A DNA stretch of 64,000 nucleotides from Buchnera aphidicola (Pemphigus immunis) (GCF_964059115.1 NZ_OZ060408.1:310001-374000), one strand, 5' to 3'. Shown: positions 49,920 through 61,126, counted from the stretch's first letter. The notes: generated by a model not told the origin, from the letters alone. Numbers and translations: made by a program.

Positions 49920-50732
49920 TAAATTAATCTCATCAAAAAAAAATATATTTTTAATAGATTCACATTGTCATATAGATCTCCTAAAAAAAGCAAAAACACA
50001 TTACGGAATAGAAAATATATTAAAAAAATCCATTGAAAATAATATAGGTCTAATTTTAACAATATCCACTTCTATAAAAAATTTTCTACACATAAAAAAA
50101 AAATAGGAAATCACAAAAATATTTTATTCTCATGTGGAATTCATCCCTTATACTTAGATAAGAATAATAAAATAAATTTAAAGTTTTTGAAAAAACTGGC
50201 ACAAGAAAATGATGTTATTGCATTAGGAGAAACTGGTCTAGATTATTATTACCAAAAAAAAAATAAAAAGGAACAAAAATACGTATTTCGTAAACATATT
50301 CAAACTAGTATTAAATTAAATAAACCACTTATAGTGCATACTAGAGAATCTATCGATGATACCTTATCTATTTTAAAAGAAACAGAATCAAAAACATGCA
50401 AAGGAATTATACATTCTTTTACTGGAAATATATCTTCTGCTAAAAAAATATTAGATATGGGATTCTATATCTCTTTTTCAGGAATCATTACTTTTAAAAA
50501 TGCAGATGAAATACGTAAAACAGCAAAATACATACCTTTAGACCGTTTACTAATAGAAACCGATTCTCCCTATCTAACCCCTGTACCAAAACGTGGAAAA
50601 GAAAATCAACCATCTTATTTAAAATATATAGCTGATTACATTGTGAAACTAAGAAAAATTAACATGGAATATTTTACAGAAATTACACAAAAAAATTTTT
50701 ATAAACTCTTCCAGTTAAAAGATAAAAAATAA
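49906..50732 (+). CDS. ycfH: TatD-family metal-dependent hydrolase YcfH, frameshifted at an A10 run
   Basis: Two frames join into one TatD-like protein of about 275 residues (E. coli YcfH 265). The first, 49906-50106, has the metal motif DSHCHIDLL and stops at TAG right after an A10 run (50094-50103). With one more A it continues as IGNHKNILFSCGIHPLYLD, then ALGETGLDYYYQ, PLIVHTRES, HSFTGN, and ETDSPYLTPVP, all family signatures. Members are nucleases or deacylases; this one is related to a D-aminoacyl-tRNA or DNA repair type. Apart from the tract both halves are intact, so a functional product via slippage is plausible. It overlaps holB by 14 bases. Confidence 0.88.
50094..50103 (+). repeat. 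A10 tract at the tatD/ycfH frameshift
   Basis: Ten consecutive A directly before TAG. Eleven (or eight) would keep the frame open. Confidence 0.9.
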
Positions 50733-50953
50733 AAATTCAATTTTATTAAATAGTAAAAATATAAATAAACTATCTATTGTAATATTACGATATATATTTC
50801 ATGTTAAAATCTTGAGCATATTGCAAATATAAGAATAGAAATATTAAAAAAAATTATTTTTACCAACTAAAATCAATACTAATTTTATTTACAATAAAAT
50901 ACACACGTATAAGTACACATCAATTATTTCTCAATATTCAGGAGTTTCTATAA

Positions 50954-52387
50954 ATGTTTAAAAATACATTTTCTAACCTACAAAAAATAGGTAAATCACT
51001 GATGTTACCAGTATCAGTTTTACCAATCGCTGGTATTTTACTTGGAATAGGATCAGCTAAATTTAGCATAATTCCAGATATTTTTTCTAGAATTATGGCA
51101 GAATCAGGAGGTTCTGTATTTTCTAACATGCCGTTAATATTCGCTGTAGGAGTTGCTCTTGGATTTACAAATAATGATGGAGTATCGGCATTAGCTTCAG
51201 TAATCGCTTACGGCATTATGGTTAAAACTTTATCTGTTGTAACACCTATATTCTTAAATATACCGATAACAGAAATAAATAACAAAAATCTTATAGATAC
51301 TGGAATTTTAGGAGGTATCATAGCCGGATCAATTTCAGCATACATGTTTAATCGATTTTATCGAATCCAATTACCAGAATATTTAGGTTTTTTTTCTGGA
51401 AAACGTTTTGTTCCAATCATATCAGGTATTACTGCCATAATAATAGGTGTAATTTTAGCTTTAATATGGCCTCCAATTGGAAAATGTATTCAAATATTTT
51501 CCCAATGGGCTGCTTATCAAAATCCTATTTTTGCTTTTACTATTTATGGAATAGTAGAAAGAGCTTTAGTCCCTTTTGGATTGCATCATATATGGAACGT
51601 TCCATTTCAAATGCAAATAGGAGAATATACCAATAATATGGGACAAATATTCCACGGCGATATTGCTAGATATATGGCAGGGGATAATACTGCAGGAAAA
51701 TTATCAGGTGGTTTTATTTTTAAGATGTATGGTCTTCCTGCTGCAGCTATTGCTATATGGCACACTGCTAATTTAAAAAATAGAGCTAAAATTGGAGGAA
51801 TCATGTTATCTGCAGCATTAACAGCTTTTTTAACTGGAATAACAGAACCTATAGAATTTTCTTTTATCTTAGCATCTCCAATGTTATACGTTATACATTC
51901 TATATTAGCAGGTTTGGCTTTTCCAGTTTGTATTTTACTGGATATGCGAGCAGGAACAAGTTTTTCTCATGGAATCATAGATTTCATTATTCTCAGTGGA
52001 AATAGTAACAGAATATGGCTTTTTCCAATAATAGGTTTAATGTATGGTACTGTATATTATTGTATTTTTTATTTTTTAATAAAAAAATTAAATTTAAAAA
52101 CACCGGGACGAGAAAAAACAAACAACGTTTTCTTTAATAAAAATGCAGATGAAATGGCACCATATCTTATCAAAGCATTTGGTGGAAAAAATAATATAAA
52201 ACATTTAGACGCTTGCATTACACGTTTACGTGTTACTGTAATTAACGTATCTAAAGTAAATAAAAAAGAACTATATCAACTCGGAGCTGCTGGTATAGTT
52301 ATATCTGGATCAGGAGTTCAAGTTGTCTTCGGAACAAAATCTGACAATCTAAAAACAGCTATGGATCATTATATACTTCAGTTATGA
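50954..52387 (+). CDS. ptsG: PTS glucose-specific EIICB component
   Basis: Takes up and phosphorylates glucose through the inner membrane. 477 residues, the E. coli length. The EIIC domain has about ten membrane segments with [15 protein letters not shown] and the His region [28 protein letters not shown]; the cytosolic EIIB domain carries the phosphorylated Cys in [10 protein letters not shown] near 420. CAGGAG lies 9 bases before the ATG. Likely the main sugar entry feeding the glycolytic genes at 6-24 kb. Confidence 0.97.
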   Translation: MFKNTFSNLQKIGKSLMLPVSVLPIAGILLGIGSAKFSIIPDIFSRIMAESGGSVFSNMPLIFAVGVALGFTNNDGVSALASVIAYGIMVKTLSVVTPIFLNIPITEINNKNLIDTGILGGIIAGSISAYMFNRFYRIQLPEYLGFFSGKRFVPIISGITAIIIGVILALIWPPIGKCIQIFSQWAAYQNPIFAFTIYGIVERALVPFGLHHIWNVPFQMQIGEYTNNMGQIFHGDIARYMAGDNTAGKLSGGFIFKMYGLPAAAIAIWHTANLKNRAKIGGIMLSAALTAFLTGITEPIEFSFILASPMLYVIHSILAGLAFPVCILLDMRAGTSFSHGIIDFIILSGNSNRIWLFPIIGLMYGTVYYCIFYFLIKKLNLKTPGREKTNNVFFNKNADEMAPYLIKAFGGKNNIKHLDACITRLRVTVINVSKVNKKELYQLGAAGIVISGSGVQVVFGTKSDNLKTAMDHYILQL

Positions 52388-52397
52388 AAATACATCA

Positions 52398-52432
52398 AAG
52401 GGTAAGAATTCAATACTTGCCCTTATTTTTTA
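52398..52432 (+). terminator. Rho-independent terminator of ptsG
   Basis: A 9-bp stem AAGGGTAAG/CTTGCCCTT (one G-U pair) with a nine-base loop and an ATTTTTTA tail, 10 bases after the ptsG stop. The most classical terminator in the window. Confidence 0.85.
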
Positions 52433-52534
52433 TCAACATAAAATATATATTAAAATATATGATTAATTAACAAGAACAATATATAATTATAATGTAATAT
52501 AGATATATTATTAATTAAAAAAGAAAATTAAATT

Positions 52535-52879
52535 TTGAATCAAAAAAATATTTTTTTAAAAATTTTAAAAAAAGAAATTAAAGCTGATATTATATATCAA
52601 GATAAAATAGTAACAGCGTTTAAAGATATCAAACCAAAAGCGCCTGTACATATTTTGATTATATCAAATACATTAATTACTTCAGCAAATGATATAAATG
52701 AAAAGAATGAAAATATACTAACCCATATATTTACCACAGCTATTAAAATAGCAAAAAAAATAGGCATAGATCAAACAGGATACCGTTTAATATTAAATTG
52801 TAACAAAAATGGAGGTCAAGAAATCCCTCATTTACATTTACATTTACTTGGAGGTGAATATCTAGGAGATATATTATAA
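52535..52879 (+). CDS. hinT: HIT-family purine nucleoside phosphoramidase HinT
   Basis: 114 residues (E. coli 119). It starts with TTG, supported by LNQKNIFLKILKKEIKAD aligning with the E. coli start; no ATG precedes. The histidine triad is HLHLHLLGG, preceded by GGQEIPHL, and DIKPKAPVHILII is typical. It hydrolyses AMP-lysine type phosphoramidates; the cellular role is poorly known. It follows ptsG, as in E. coli after loss of fhuE. Confidence 0.93.
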   Translation: MNQKNIFLKILKKEIKADIIYQDKIVTAFKDIKPKAPVHILIISNTLITSANDINEKNENILTHIFTTAIKIAKKIGIDQTGYRLILNCNKNGGQEIPHLHLHLLGGEYLGDIL

Positions 52880-53306
52880 AATATATATTTAAAAATTCAA
52901 AAAAATTGTTAGATATAATTGATTAAATATATTTTATTAACTCAATTAAATTAGTTTTTATATATTAAAAAAAAAATATAAAAAAATATTTTAGAAATTA
53001 AAGGAAATATTTCTTACAAAAATACTAAAAATTTTAACAATCCTATTAAAAATGTTAAAGATACAATACCATATCTAGAAATTATGTTTCTAATATAAAA
53101 TTTTTAATCATTAATAATTAACTTAATAAAATAATTGTTTATAAATAAATTTTTCTCTGCTGAATATTTTATTTTTTAATAATACTTAAGAAAAATAAAA
53201 TTACTACATTTATAGTGCAATAAAAAATCAGCAGAGATATGGAAGTATTCCTTTAATATATTATAAAAATAATTCAATTATATAATAATAAAACATAGGT
53301 ATTTTA
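52880..53306. other. Spacer hinT/ompF with a GC-bearing hairpin
   Basis: About 430 bases without a gene. A short open stretch around 52992-53099 (LEIKGNISYKN to IPYLEIMFLI) is not recognisable as part of ycfL, lpoB or any other gene. The inverted repeat at 53154-53237 stands out. Confidence 0.5.
53154..53237. other. Ten-base GC-bearing inverted repeat near ompF
   Basis: TCTCTGCTGA (53154-53163) pairs perfectly with TCAGCAGAGA (53228-53237), five G-C pairs, and after a small internal loop TTTTATT/AATAAAA extends it. The loop is about 45 bases. It lies 70 bases beyond the ompF stop. Neither strand has a clean T tail, so it is not a classical terminator; a structured 3' end or a small RNA is possible. 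Confidence 0.5.
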
Positions 53307-54416
53307 TTAAAATTTATAAACCATACCAGCCCTTAAAATATTATCATGAGATTCATCAGGAACATTAATATCTTGATTATATTTCAAAAAATCTAACTTA
53401 TAATCTATATAAGTATATATCTTTTTACTGAAATTATAATGACTGGAAATGTTCATTTGTCTACTAAAAATTCTTTTTTTACTAAATAACGTAGAATTAA
53501 TAGATTTCATATTATTACCATAAGATTCAGAATATGTTAAAGAAGAACTTAAACCATTATCAAAATCATATTCACCAAATAATTCTAAATTACCTGATTC
53601 ACCAGCAAATTTTGTGAACTTCGCATATGGTGTAATATTTCGTCCTTCTCCATAAAAAGCTGCCATATACACATGATTTTTTTCATATTTTACGCCTACT
53701 CCATATGCATCAGCACTATCTCCTTGACCATCAATAATTTGACGTGAAGTACGATTTTCAGAAAACCAAGAAGCTACTGCTGTTATCCCTTTTTTATTAT
53801 CATATTTTATTGAACTACCCCATCCACTTCCATTTTCCTGCATAGAATTACTATTTTTATGTTTCTCTTGATATTGTAAACTAGTAGTTAAATTATTGGA
53901 TAAACCAAAAAAATTATAGTTATGGTAAGTTATTAAATTACTTGCTCTATCCATTAAAAAAACATCGTTTTCTTTAAATACATGATCAACGTTAATAAAA
54001 GAATGGCGATTTGTTAACGATTTAGCATCATATATAACACCATGATTTCTACCATAATCTAAAGAACTCCATTTTCTAAATTTAAAACCTATTAGTCCTA
54101 AACTGATTTTATTATTAAGATTGTTATCTATGCTATTTTCTGAAACAAAACCTTTTCCTCTATATTCTAAACAACTATATCCTGACCATTCGTTATTTAT
54201 TTTTGTTTCTCCAAATAAACCAAGCATATATTCACTAGGATCTTTATCATATTTTTTAGTCGTAGAGCTAGAAAAATCAAGAAATTGATATTTTTGATTC
54301 ATTCCTCCATAAATTTTTAATTTATTACCATTTTTATTATATATTTCTACAGCATTAGCCGTGTTTATGATTAATAAAAATGGAATTATAATTAGCAAAA
54401 AAATATAATTTATCAT
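53307..54416 (-). CDS. ompF: OmpF/OmpC-like outer-membrane porin
   Basis: 369 residues (E. coli OmpF 362). A signal peptide ends at NTANA, followed by VEIYNKNGNKLKIYGG as in mature enterobacterial porins (AEIYNKDGNKVDLYGK). LGLIGFKFRKWSSLDYGRNHGVIYD matches the family (strand 3 to loop 3), and the protein ends in Phe (AGMVYKF), the usual outer-membrane insertion signal. Middle loops are diverged. Its place after asnS matches E. coli ompF, which is the reason for the symbol. Confidence 0.93.
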   Translation of the reverse strand: MINYIFLLIIIPFLLIINTANAVEIYNKNGNKLKIYGGMNQKYQFLDFSSSTTKKYDKDPSEYMLGLFGETKINNEWSGYSCLEYRGKGFVSENSIDNNLNNKISLGLIGFKFRKWSSLDYGRNHGVIYDAKSLTNRHSFINVDHVFKENDVFLMDRASNLITYHNYNFFGLSNNLTTSLQYQEKHKNSNSMQENGSGWGSSIKYDNKKGITAVASWFSENRTSRQIIDGQGDSADAYGVGVKYEKNHVYMAAFYGEGRNITPYAKFTKFAGESGNLELFGEYDFDNGLSSSLTYSESYGNNMKSINSTLFSKKRIFSRQMNISSHYNFSKKIYTYIDYKLDFLKYNQDINVPDESHDNILRAGMVYKF

Positions 54417-54509
54417 TATTGTTTATTACCTCATAATTTCAGTTAGTTTTAAAAAATTAAAATTATTAATTTATTTTACAAAAAATATTAAATGTGCATT
54501 TATGATTAA

Positions 54510-55895
54510 TTAAAAATTAGCATGACCAACAGTTCTTGGAAAAGGAATTACATCCTTTATATTTTTAATTCCTGTAATATAAACTATTAAACGTTCTATT
54601 CCTAAGCCAAAACCCGCATGAGGGACTGTCCCATAGCGTCTTAAATCACGATACCACCAATAATTTTTCTTTTCTAATCCTAACTCTATTAACCGATTAT
54701 CTAAAATTTCGAGTCTTTCCTCTCTTTCCGATCCACCTATAATTTCTCCAATACCAGGTAATAATATATCCATTGCTGCTACTGTTTTTTTATCTGTATT
54801 TAATCTCATATAAAATGCTTTTATATCTTTTGGATAATTACTAATTATTACAGGTTTTTTAAAATATTTTTCTACTATATACCGTTCATGATCTGTGGAT
54901 AAATTAACTCCCATAAAAACAGATCTTTGGAATTTAATCTTTGATGAAAGTAAAATTTCTATCGCATCTTTATAATTAATTTTAACAAAATCATTTTCTA
55001 AAAAATTTCTTAATCTATTTAAAATATTAAGTTCATAAGATGTTTTAAAAAATAAAATATCTGATTCACATTCCTTTAAAACAACCGATACTATATATTT
55101 TAACATTTCTTCAGATAATAAATGCATATCTTCTAATGTCGAAAAAGATTTTTCTACTTCTAACATCCAAAATTCTGCTAAATGTCGACTGGTATTTGAG
55201 TTTTCTGCACGGAAAACAGGTCCAAATGAATATACTTTAGATAAAGCACAAGCATAAGTTTCTAAAGTTAATTGTCCAGATACAGTTAAAAAAGATTCTT
55301 TTCCAAAAAAATCTTTACAAAAATTAATATTTTTAGAAATATTTTTCATATCTGTTGCAGATACTCTAAACATTTCACCTGCTCCTTCAGCATTTGTTTC
55401 TGTTATAATCGGTGTAGCAATTAAATAATATCCTTTTTTATCAAAAAAATCATGTAATGCTTTCACTAAAGTATGTCTAATACGAGTAATTGCTCCAATA
55501 AAATTAGTACGAGGCCTTAAATGAGCAATATCTCTTAAATATTCAACAGTATGTTTTTTTGCTGAAACAGGATAACTTTTAGGATCTTCAATCCAACCAA
55601 TAACCTCAACTACTGTGGCTTGAATTTCATAATTTTGTTTTTTACCAGGTGATAAAATTAAGCTACCAATAATAGAAACCGAACAACCCGTAGTTAAACG
55701 CAATATTTCCGCATAATTAACTAAATCATGACTAACTACTACTTGAATTGAATTAAAACATGATCCATCATAAACATTAAGAAATGATATGCCAGATTTT
55801 GAATCTCTTTTACTGCGTATCCATCCTTGAACTTTAATGATACTATTAACTGGAATACGATGGAGATAAAAATTTGCTATCGATACTGTTTTCAT
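54510..55895 (-). CDS. asnS: Asparaginyl-tRNA synthetase
   Basis: Class IIb synthetase charging tRNA-Asn. 461 residues from the ATG at 55895 (E. coli 466), preferred because [16 protein letters not shown] aligns with the E. coli start and GGA lies upstream; an ATG four codons earlier is the alternative. OB-fold with [15 protein letters not shown], then motif 2 [19 protein letters not shown] and motif 3 [13 protein letters not shown]. It precedes ompF on the same strand, as in E. coli. Confidence 0.96.
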   Translation of the reverse strand: MKTVSIANFYLHRIPVNSIIKVQGWIRSKRDSKSGISFLNVYDGSCFNSIQVVVSHDLVNYAEILRLTTGCSVSIIGSLILSPGKKQNYEIQATVVEVIGWIEDPKSYPVSAKKHTVEYLRDIAHLRPRTNFIGAITRIRHTLVKALHDFFDKKGYYLIATPIITETNAEGAGEMFRVSATDMKNISKNINFCKDFFGKESFLTVSGQLTLETYACALSKVYSFGPVFRAENSNTSRHLAEFWMLEVEKSFSTLEDMHLLSEEMLKYIVSVVLKECESDILFFKTSYELNILNRLRNFLENDFVKINYKDAIEILLSSKIKFQRSVFMGVNLSTDHERYIVEKYFKKPVIISNYPKDIKAFYMRLNTDKKTVAAMDILLPGIGEIIGGSEREERLEILDNRLIELGLEKKNYWWYRDLRRYGTVPHAGFGLGIERLIVYITGIKNIKDVIPFPRTVGHANF

Positions 55896-57127
55896 AATTT
55901 TTTCCATAATGAAATTATATATAATTTAAAATTAAATTTTAAAAAAATATTTTATAAAAATAATAAATTTCAATAATGATAAAAAATTAAGACGTATTAT
56001 TTATAATTTTAATTATCATAACTATGATACTATAATTTTATAAAATTTAATATTTTCTATTTTAAAAAATTAAAATTAATAAGTATATATTTTATTTCTT
56101 ACAAATATTAATTTTATAACCCAATTATTAATACGGTACATTACAAAAATTTTTATATATACATAATTTTTTCTAAAATATTAAATCATTTAGATATCTA
56201 ACTATAATTTTAATCCATTAAATTATAAAAATAACAAAAAATTTAATTTCATAAATACTGTATATTAATTTATTAAAATACTTAAATAAAATTAATTTTT
56301 TCTAAAATAAAAATCAATAGATATTTTTTAAAAATTAAAATATTTTAAAAAATAATTTTGTAGTTAGTAAATTTTTTAAAAATTAATTTATAATTAACTT
56401 TAATTTTTATCTTATATTGATAATATCTCTAAATTTCCATGAATAATCCAGATAATAAATAATTAATATTTTTACAAGTTTTAAAAGAATAAATATTTAA
56501 TCATAAAAATTGAGTTTAAATATATTTAATTTATTAAAAAATAAAACAAATATATTTAGTATAAATAAAATTTTTTTTATATTAAATTAATTTTTTAGTA
56601 ATTTTTTAATTTTTAAAAATACTTTATTATGTTATTTCTAAAAATTTTTAAATAAAATTTAAAAAATATTTAAAAATAACATAATATATCATAAAATATT
56701 ATTTTTTATAAAAAATAACATGATATTATAAAACAATTTTTCAATTAAATTTAACGTATAAAAAATATAAAATTATTTTAATATTATAAAAATGACTTAT
56801 ATGCCATATAAAAAATATATATCATAATATTTAATAAAAATTAACATGATTAATATGATAATAAAACATTGTTAATATATATTGAAATAATATTGACTCT
56901 TATTAAAAATTTAATAATAAACAATGCTTAAGATAAAAATTATTTGAATATTAATAAAAATAAAAATTACTCTGATAATTAAAACATTTAATAATCATAA
57001 AAACATCTTTTATCTTTAATAATTTTTAAATTTTAATCTATTAAATAATATTAGTACTATTTGGATAATAATTTTAAAATATTGATATAAATAAAATTAT
57101 TAATTTTAAAATACAAATTTAATAAAT
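55896..57127. other. Gene-free stretch between asnS and trhO
   Basis: Over 1200 bases without an open frame of protein-like composition, the largest gap in the window. I recall pyrD next to asnS in some Buchnera genomes; none of its motifs can be read here. An 11-bp inverted repeat TTATGTTATTT/AAATAACATAA (56627-56637 with 56674-56684) and a partial third copy near 56717 are the only structures seen and could be remnants of a terminator. Confidence 0.5.
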
Positions 57128-58102
57128 TTAAATTACTTCTAAAGACCTTGAATTTTTATTTTGTGAGATTAAATTATACAAACATTTTTCAGAACAACAA
57201 CTTTGGAATTTAACACTACATCTATAACATTGAATAAAAAGAGAATGACATAAATTATATCTACAATTAACATGAGAATCACATTTCAGTCCACATTGAT
57301 GACAATAAGATATTACTTGATCAGATACTCTTTCTCCCAAACGTGCATCAAAAACAAAATTTTTCCCTTCAAAAAATATTGGTAATTTATTTTTTTTAGC
57401 ATCATGAAAATATCCGATAATACCACCATCAATATGATATATTTTTTTAAACCCATTGTACTTCATCCAAAAAGTAGCTTTTTCACAACGAATTCCACCT
57501 GTACAATACATAACAATTTTTTTATCTTTATAATCTTTAAATAAATCAATCATTATTCTTAACTGATCACGAAAAGTATTAGCAGGAATCGATATTGATT
57601 TTTTAAAATGACCTACTTCGTATTCATATGGATTACGTACATCAATAAAAATTACATTTTTATCATTTAACATATTATTTACTTCTTTTGCTTTTAAATA
57701 TATACCAACATTGTTAGGATTAAACTTTATATTTTCATCAATACCATCTGATACAATTTTTTTTCTTACTTTTATACGTAACACCCAAAAAGATTTCTTA
57801 TTATCTAAAGCTAGATTCATTCTTAAATTGCTGAAATCAAGATGTATTTTTTTTAAATGTAACTTCATTAAAGAATAAAATTTAACAGGAACACTGATTT
57901 GCGCATTAATACCTTCTTCAGATATAAATATTCTTCCCAAAATTTTTAATTTACTAAAATGTACGTACAAATTATCTCTAAATTTTTTAGGAAAATTAAT
58001 TATACAATATTTATAAAAAGATACGGTTACACGTTTTTCAGTATCGAGTAACATACGATTTTTTAAAATATGATTTGGAATACGATTGTGTAAAAATGAC
58101 AT
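57128..58102 (-). CDS. trhO: tRNA U34 hydroxylase TrhO (rhodanese family)
   Basis: Makes 5-hydroxyuridine at position 34 of some tRNAs with oxygen; formerly YceA. 324 residues (E. coli 350). N-terminal acylphosphatase-like domain, then a rhodanese domain with IDVRNPYEYEVGHF and the active-site Cys in YCTGGIRCEKAT near 200, then a Cys-rich C-terminal segment (CHQCGLKCDSHVNC). It is about 26 residues shorter than in E. coli, at the C-terminus. Confidence 0.94.
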   Translation of the reverse strand: MSFLHNRIPNHILKNRMLLDTEKRVTVSFYKYCIINFPKKFRDNLYVHFSKLKILGRIFISEEGINAQISVPVKFYSLMKLHLKKIHLDFSNLRMNLALDNKKSFWVLRIKVRKKIVSDGIDENIKFNPNNVGIYLKAKEVNNMLNDKNVIFIDVRNPYEYEVGHFKKSISIPANTFRDQLRIMIDLFKDYKDKKIVMYCTGGIRCEKATFWMKYNGFKKIYHIDGGIIGYFHDAKKNKLPIFFEGKNFVFDARLGERVSDQVISYCHQCGLKCDSHVNCRYNLCHSLFIQCYRCSVKFQSCCSEKCLYNLISQNKNSRSLEVI

Positions 58103-58264
58103 TTGATATTTTCCTAATAGATAATTATCAACTATTAATATCTAATACTTAAATGTTTTTATGTAAATAAAATTAATTTTATAATTACATGTATAAAAAT
58201 AAAAAATATTTTTTTTAAAATATATATAATGGTTAATGAAATATATTTTTTATAAATATAAATG

Positions 58265-61126
58265 TCATTTATCAATATCTGATATTAATTCAATTCTTTT
58301 TATCAATTTAATTTTCTTATCTTTCAATCTATCTGAAATTAATTTATTTTTTTCAATTATCTCTTGAGGTGCATACATAATAAATTTTTTATTAGATAAT
58401 GTAAATTCTAATCTTTGTAAACTTATATTGATTTTATCAATTGCTTTATATAAACGATTAATTTCTAATTTTTTATTTAATTCTCCTGTTATCGGAACTA
58501 ATATTTCTGCACCATCTATCACTTTTGTGATAGATAAAGGAGTTTTGCTTAAAGATGATAAAATGGTGATACTTTCTACATTAGCTAATATTTTTAAATA
58601 ATTACCATGTAAATGAATAATTCTTTTGACTTTAGAATTAACATTTTGGAATAGAACAGGAATTAATTTATTTGAAATAATTTTTATAGAAGCACGAATA
58701 TTTCTTATTGCTGTGATGGCACTTTGAATCCATGTCATGTCATTAATAACCGATTCATTTACTAATTTACTGTTATATTTAGGAAAATTTTGTAACATAA
58801 TACTTTTATCTTTAATATTAGTTAATACTTTAATACGTTGCCAAATTTCTTCAGTAATAAAAGGAATAATTGGATGAGCTAATCGCAATAAAGATTCTAA
58901 TATATGTACTAAAGTACATTTAGTACCTATTAAATTTACAGTATTAGTATGACTCATAACAATTTTAGAAAATTCTAAATACCAATCACAAAATTTATAC
59001 CATACAAAATCGTACAATACCTTGGCTGCATTATCAAATCGATAATTGTCTAAAGCATAACGAAATATTTTTACTGTAGAATTAAATTCTAATCTTATCC
59101 ATTGATCAGCCAATGATAATTTATAAGAATCTTTTTTTATTATTAATTCTTCACGTTGAACATTCATCAAAATAAATCGGCTTGCATTCCATAATTTATT
59201 ACAAAAATTTCGATATCCTTTTAACCGATTCATATCCCAAACAATATCTCGTGTTACCGAAGCAAGAGCAGAAAAAGTAAAACGTAATGCATCAGTACCT
59301 GTAGCAACAATACCTTGTGGAAATATTTTTTTTGTTCTTTCTTTTATTACTTTTGCTAAATTTGGTTTTAACATGTTTTTAGTACGTTTTTTAATTAACT
59401 CTTTTAAAGTGATACCATCAATCATATCTATTGGATCAATTACATTACCTTTTGATTTAGACATTTTTGTTCCTTGTTCATCCCGAATTAAACCTGTGAT
59501 ATACACAGTTTTAAATGGAACTTGAGGTTGACCACTCTTATCTTTTAAAAAGTACATTGTTAACATTATCATTCGAGCAATCCAAAAAAATATAATATCA
59601 AAACCACTTACCAATACATTAGTAGGATGAAAAAAATCTAATAAATCAGTTTTATCTGGCCAACCTAATGTAGAAAAAGTCCATAAACTAGAAGAAAACC
59701 ATGTATCTAATACATCTTCTTCTTGTATTAATTTTACATGATCAGAAACAGAGTACTGTTTACGAATTTCTGCTTCATTTTTCCCTATATAAACATTTTT
59801 GTTATCATCATACCAAATGGGAATACGATGACCCCACCACAACTGTCTAGAAATACACCAATCTTGAATTTTATCCATCCAAGAAAAATACAAATTATTA
59901 TATTGTTTGGGGATGAAACTAATAAAACCTTTTTTAACTGCTTTTATAGCCATTGGAGCTAATTGAGAAGTACGTAAATACCATTGATCAGTTAACATAG
60001 GTTCAATGATATCTCCACTACGATCTCCATATGGAATCATATTTTTGTATGGCATTATTTTTTCTAGTAATCCTAATAATTTTATTTCATAAATTATTTT
60101 TTCTCTTGCAACAAAACGATTTAAATGTTTAAATTTTTTAGGGATAAAATCATAACTAACATTATTTTTAATACTATTGGTATCATAAATTTCAGGAATA
60201 TCACGTATTTTTCCATCAAATGTCAAAATGTTAATCATTGGTAATTTATGTCTTAATCCTACTCTATAGTCATTAAAATCGTGACCCGGAGTGATTTTAA
60301 CACATCCAGTATTTTTGTTTAAATTAGCATGCTTATCAAAAATAATAGGTATAACACGATTAATTATAGGAATTACAACATGTTTTCCTAATAATTTAGA
60401 ATATCTGTTATCTTCAGGATTCACTGCTACAGCTACATCACCTAATAAAGTTTCAGGACGAGTTGTTGCTACAACTAAATATTTTTTATTATAAAAATTT
60501 GAACAATCCTCAAATAAAGGGTATTTTATATACCATATAAAACTTTCTGTAAGACGATTTTCCACCTCTAAATCAGAAATAACAGTTTGAATTTTAGGAT
60601 CCCAATTTACCAATCTTTTTTTTCTATAAATTAAATTATCTTTATATAAAGCAATAAAAGCTTCCGTTACCGCATTAGATATCACAGGATCTAAAGTAAA
60701 TCGTTCACGATCCCAATCAATTGAATTACCTAATCGACGCATTTGAGAAATTATTTTACTACCATATTTTTCTTTCCAATTCCATATTTTTTTTACAAAA
60801 TCAGATCTTGAATATTCAAGACGATTTTTCCCTTCTTTTAAAATAAGATTTCTCTCAACTATTGTTTGTGTAGCAATCCCAGCATGATCTGTACCTACTT
60901 GCCATAAAGTATTATCACCTTGCATACGGTGATAGCGGATTAAAATATCCATTATCGTTTGCTGAAAAGCATGACCCATATGTAAACTACCAGTAATATT
61001 AGGAGGCGGAATCATAATGCAAAAATTTTTTTTATTACACTTTTTATTGGTTTTAAAAAATCCGTTTGTTTCCCAAAAATTATACAATATTTTTTCAATT
61101 TCTTGAGGATTAAAATTTTTTTTCAT
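58265..61126 (-). CDS. valS: Valyl-tRNA synthetase
   Basis: Class I synthetase charging tRNA-Val. 953 residues (E. coli 951). HIGH-type motif GSLHMGHAF near 48, the editing domain with TTRPETLLGDVAVAVNPED, the KMSKS motif near 555 (GTKMSKSKGN), the anticodon-binding domain and a C-terminal coiled coil. It follows pepA on the minus strand; holC, usually between the two in E. coli, is absent. Confidence 0.97.
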   Translation of the reverse strand: MKKNFNPQEIEKILYNFWETNGFFKTNKKCNKKNFCIMIPPPNITGSLHMGHAFQQTIMDILIRYHRMQGDNTLWQVGTDHAGIATQTIVERNLILKEGKNRLEYSRSDFVKKIWNWKEKYGSKIISQMRRLGNSIDWDRERFTLDPVISNAVTEAFIALYKDNLIYRKKRLVNWDPKIQTVISDLEVENRLTESFIWYIKYPLFEDCSNFYNKKYLVVATTRPETLLGDVAVAVNPEDNRYSKLLGKHVVIPIINRVIPIIFDKHANLNKNTGCVKITPGHDFNDYRVGLRHKLPMINILTFDGKIRDIPEIYDTNSIKNNVSYDFIPKKFKHLNRFVAREKIIYEIKLLGLLEKIMPYKNMIPYGDRSGDIIEPMLTDQWYLRTSQLAPMAIKAVKKGFISFIPKQYNNLYFSWMDKIQDWCISRQLWWGHRIPIWYDDNKNVYIGKNEAEIRKQYSVSDHVKLIQEEDVLDTWFSSSLWTFSTLGWPDKTDLLDFFHPTNVLVSGFDIIFFWIARMIMLTMYFLKDKSGQPQVPFKTVYITGLIRDEQGTKMSKSKGNVIDPIDMIDGITLKELIKKRTKNMLKPNLAKVIKERTKKIFPQGIVATGTDALRFTFSALASVTRDIVWDMNRLKGYRNFCNKLWNASRFILMNVQREELIIKKDSYKLSLADQWIRLEFNSTVKIFRYALDNYRFDNAAKVLYDFVWYKFCDWYLEFSKIVMSHTNTVNLIGTKCTLVHILESLLRLAHPIIPFITEEIWQRIKVLTNIKDKSIMLQNFPKYNSKLVNESVINDMTWIQSAITAIRNIRASIKIISNKLIPVLFQNVNSKVKRIIHLHGNYLKILANVESITILSSLSKTPLSITKVIDGAEILVPITGELNKKLEINRLYKAIDKINISLQRLEFTLSNKKFIMYAPQEIIEKNKLISDRLKDKKIKLIKRIELISDIDK

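Noticed and set aside
52992-53099. Short open stretch after hinT as a remnant of ycfL or lpoB
   Set aside because: The translated sequence could not be matched to either protein by any conserved motif.
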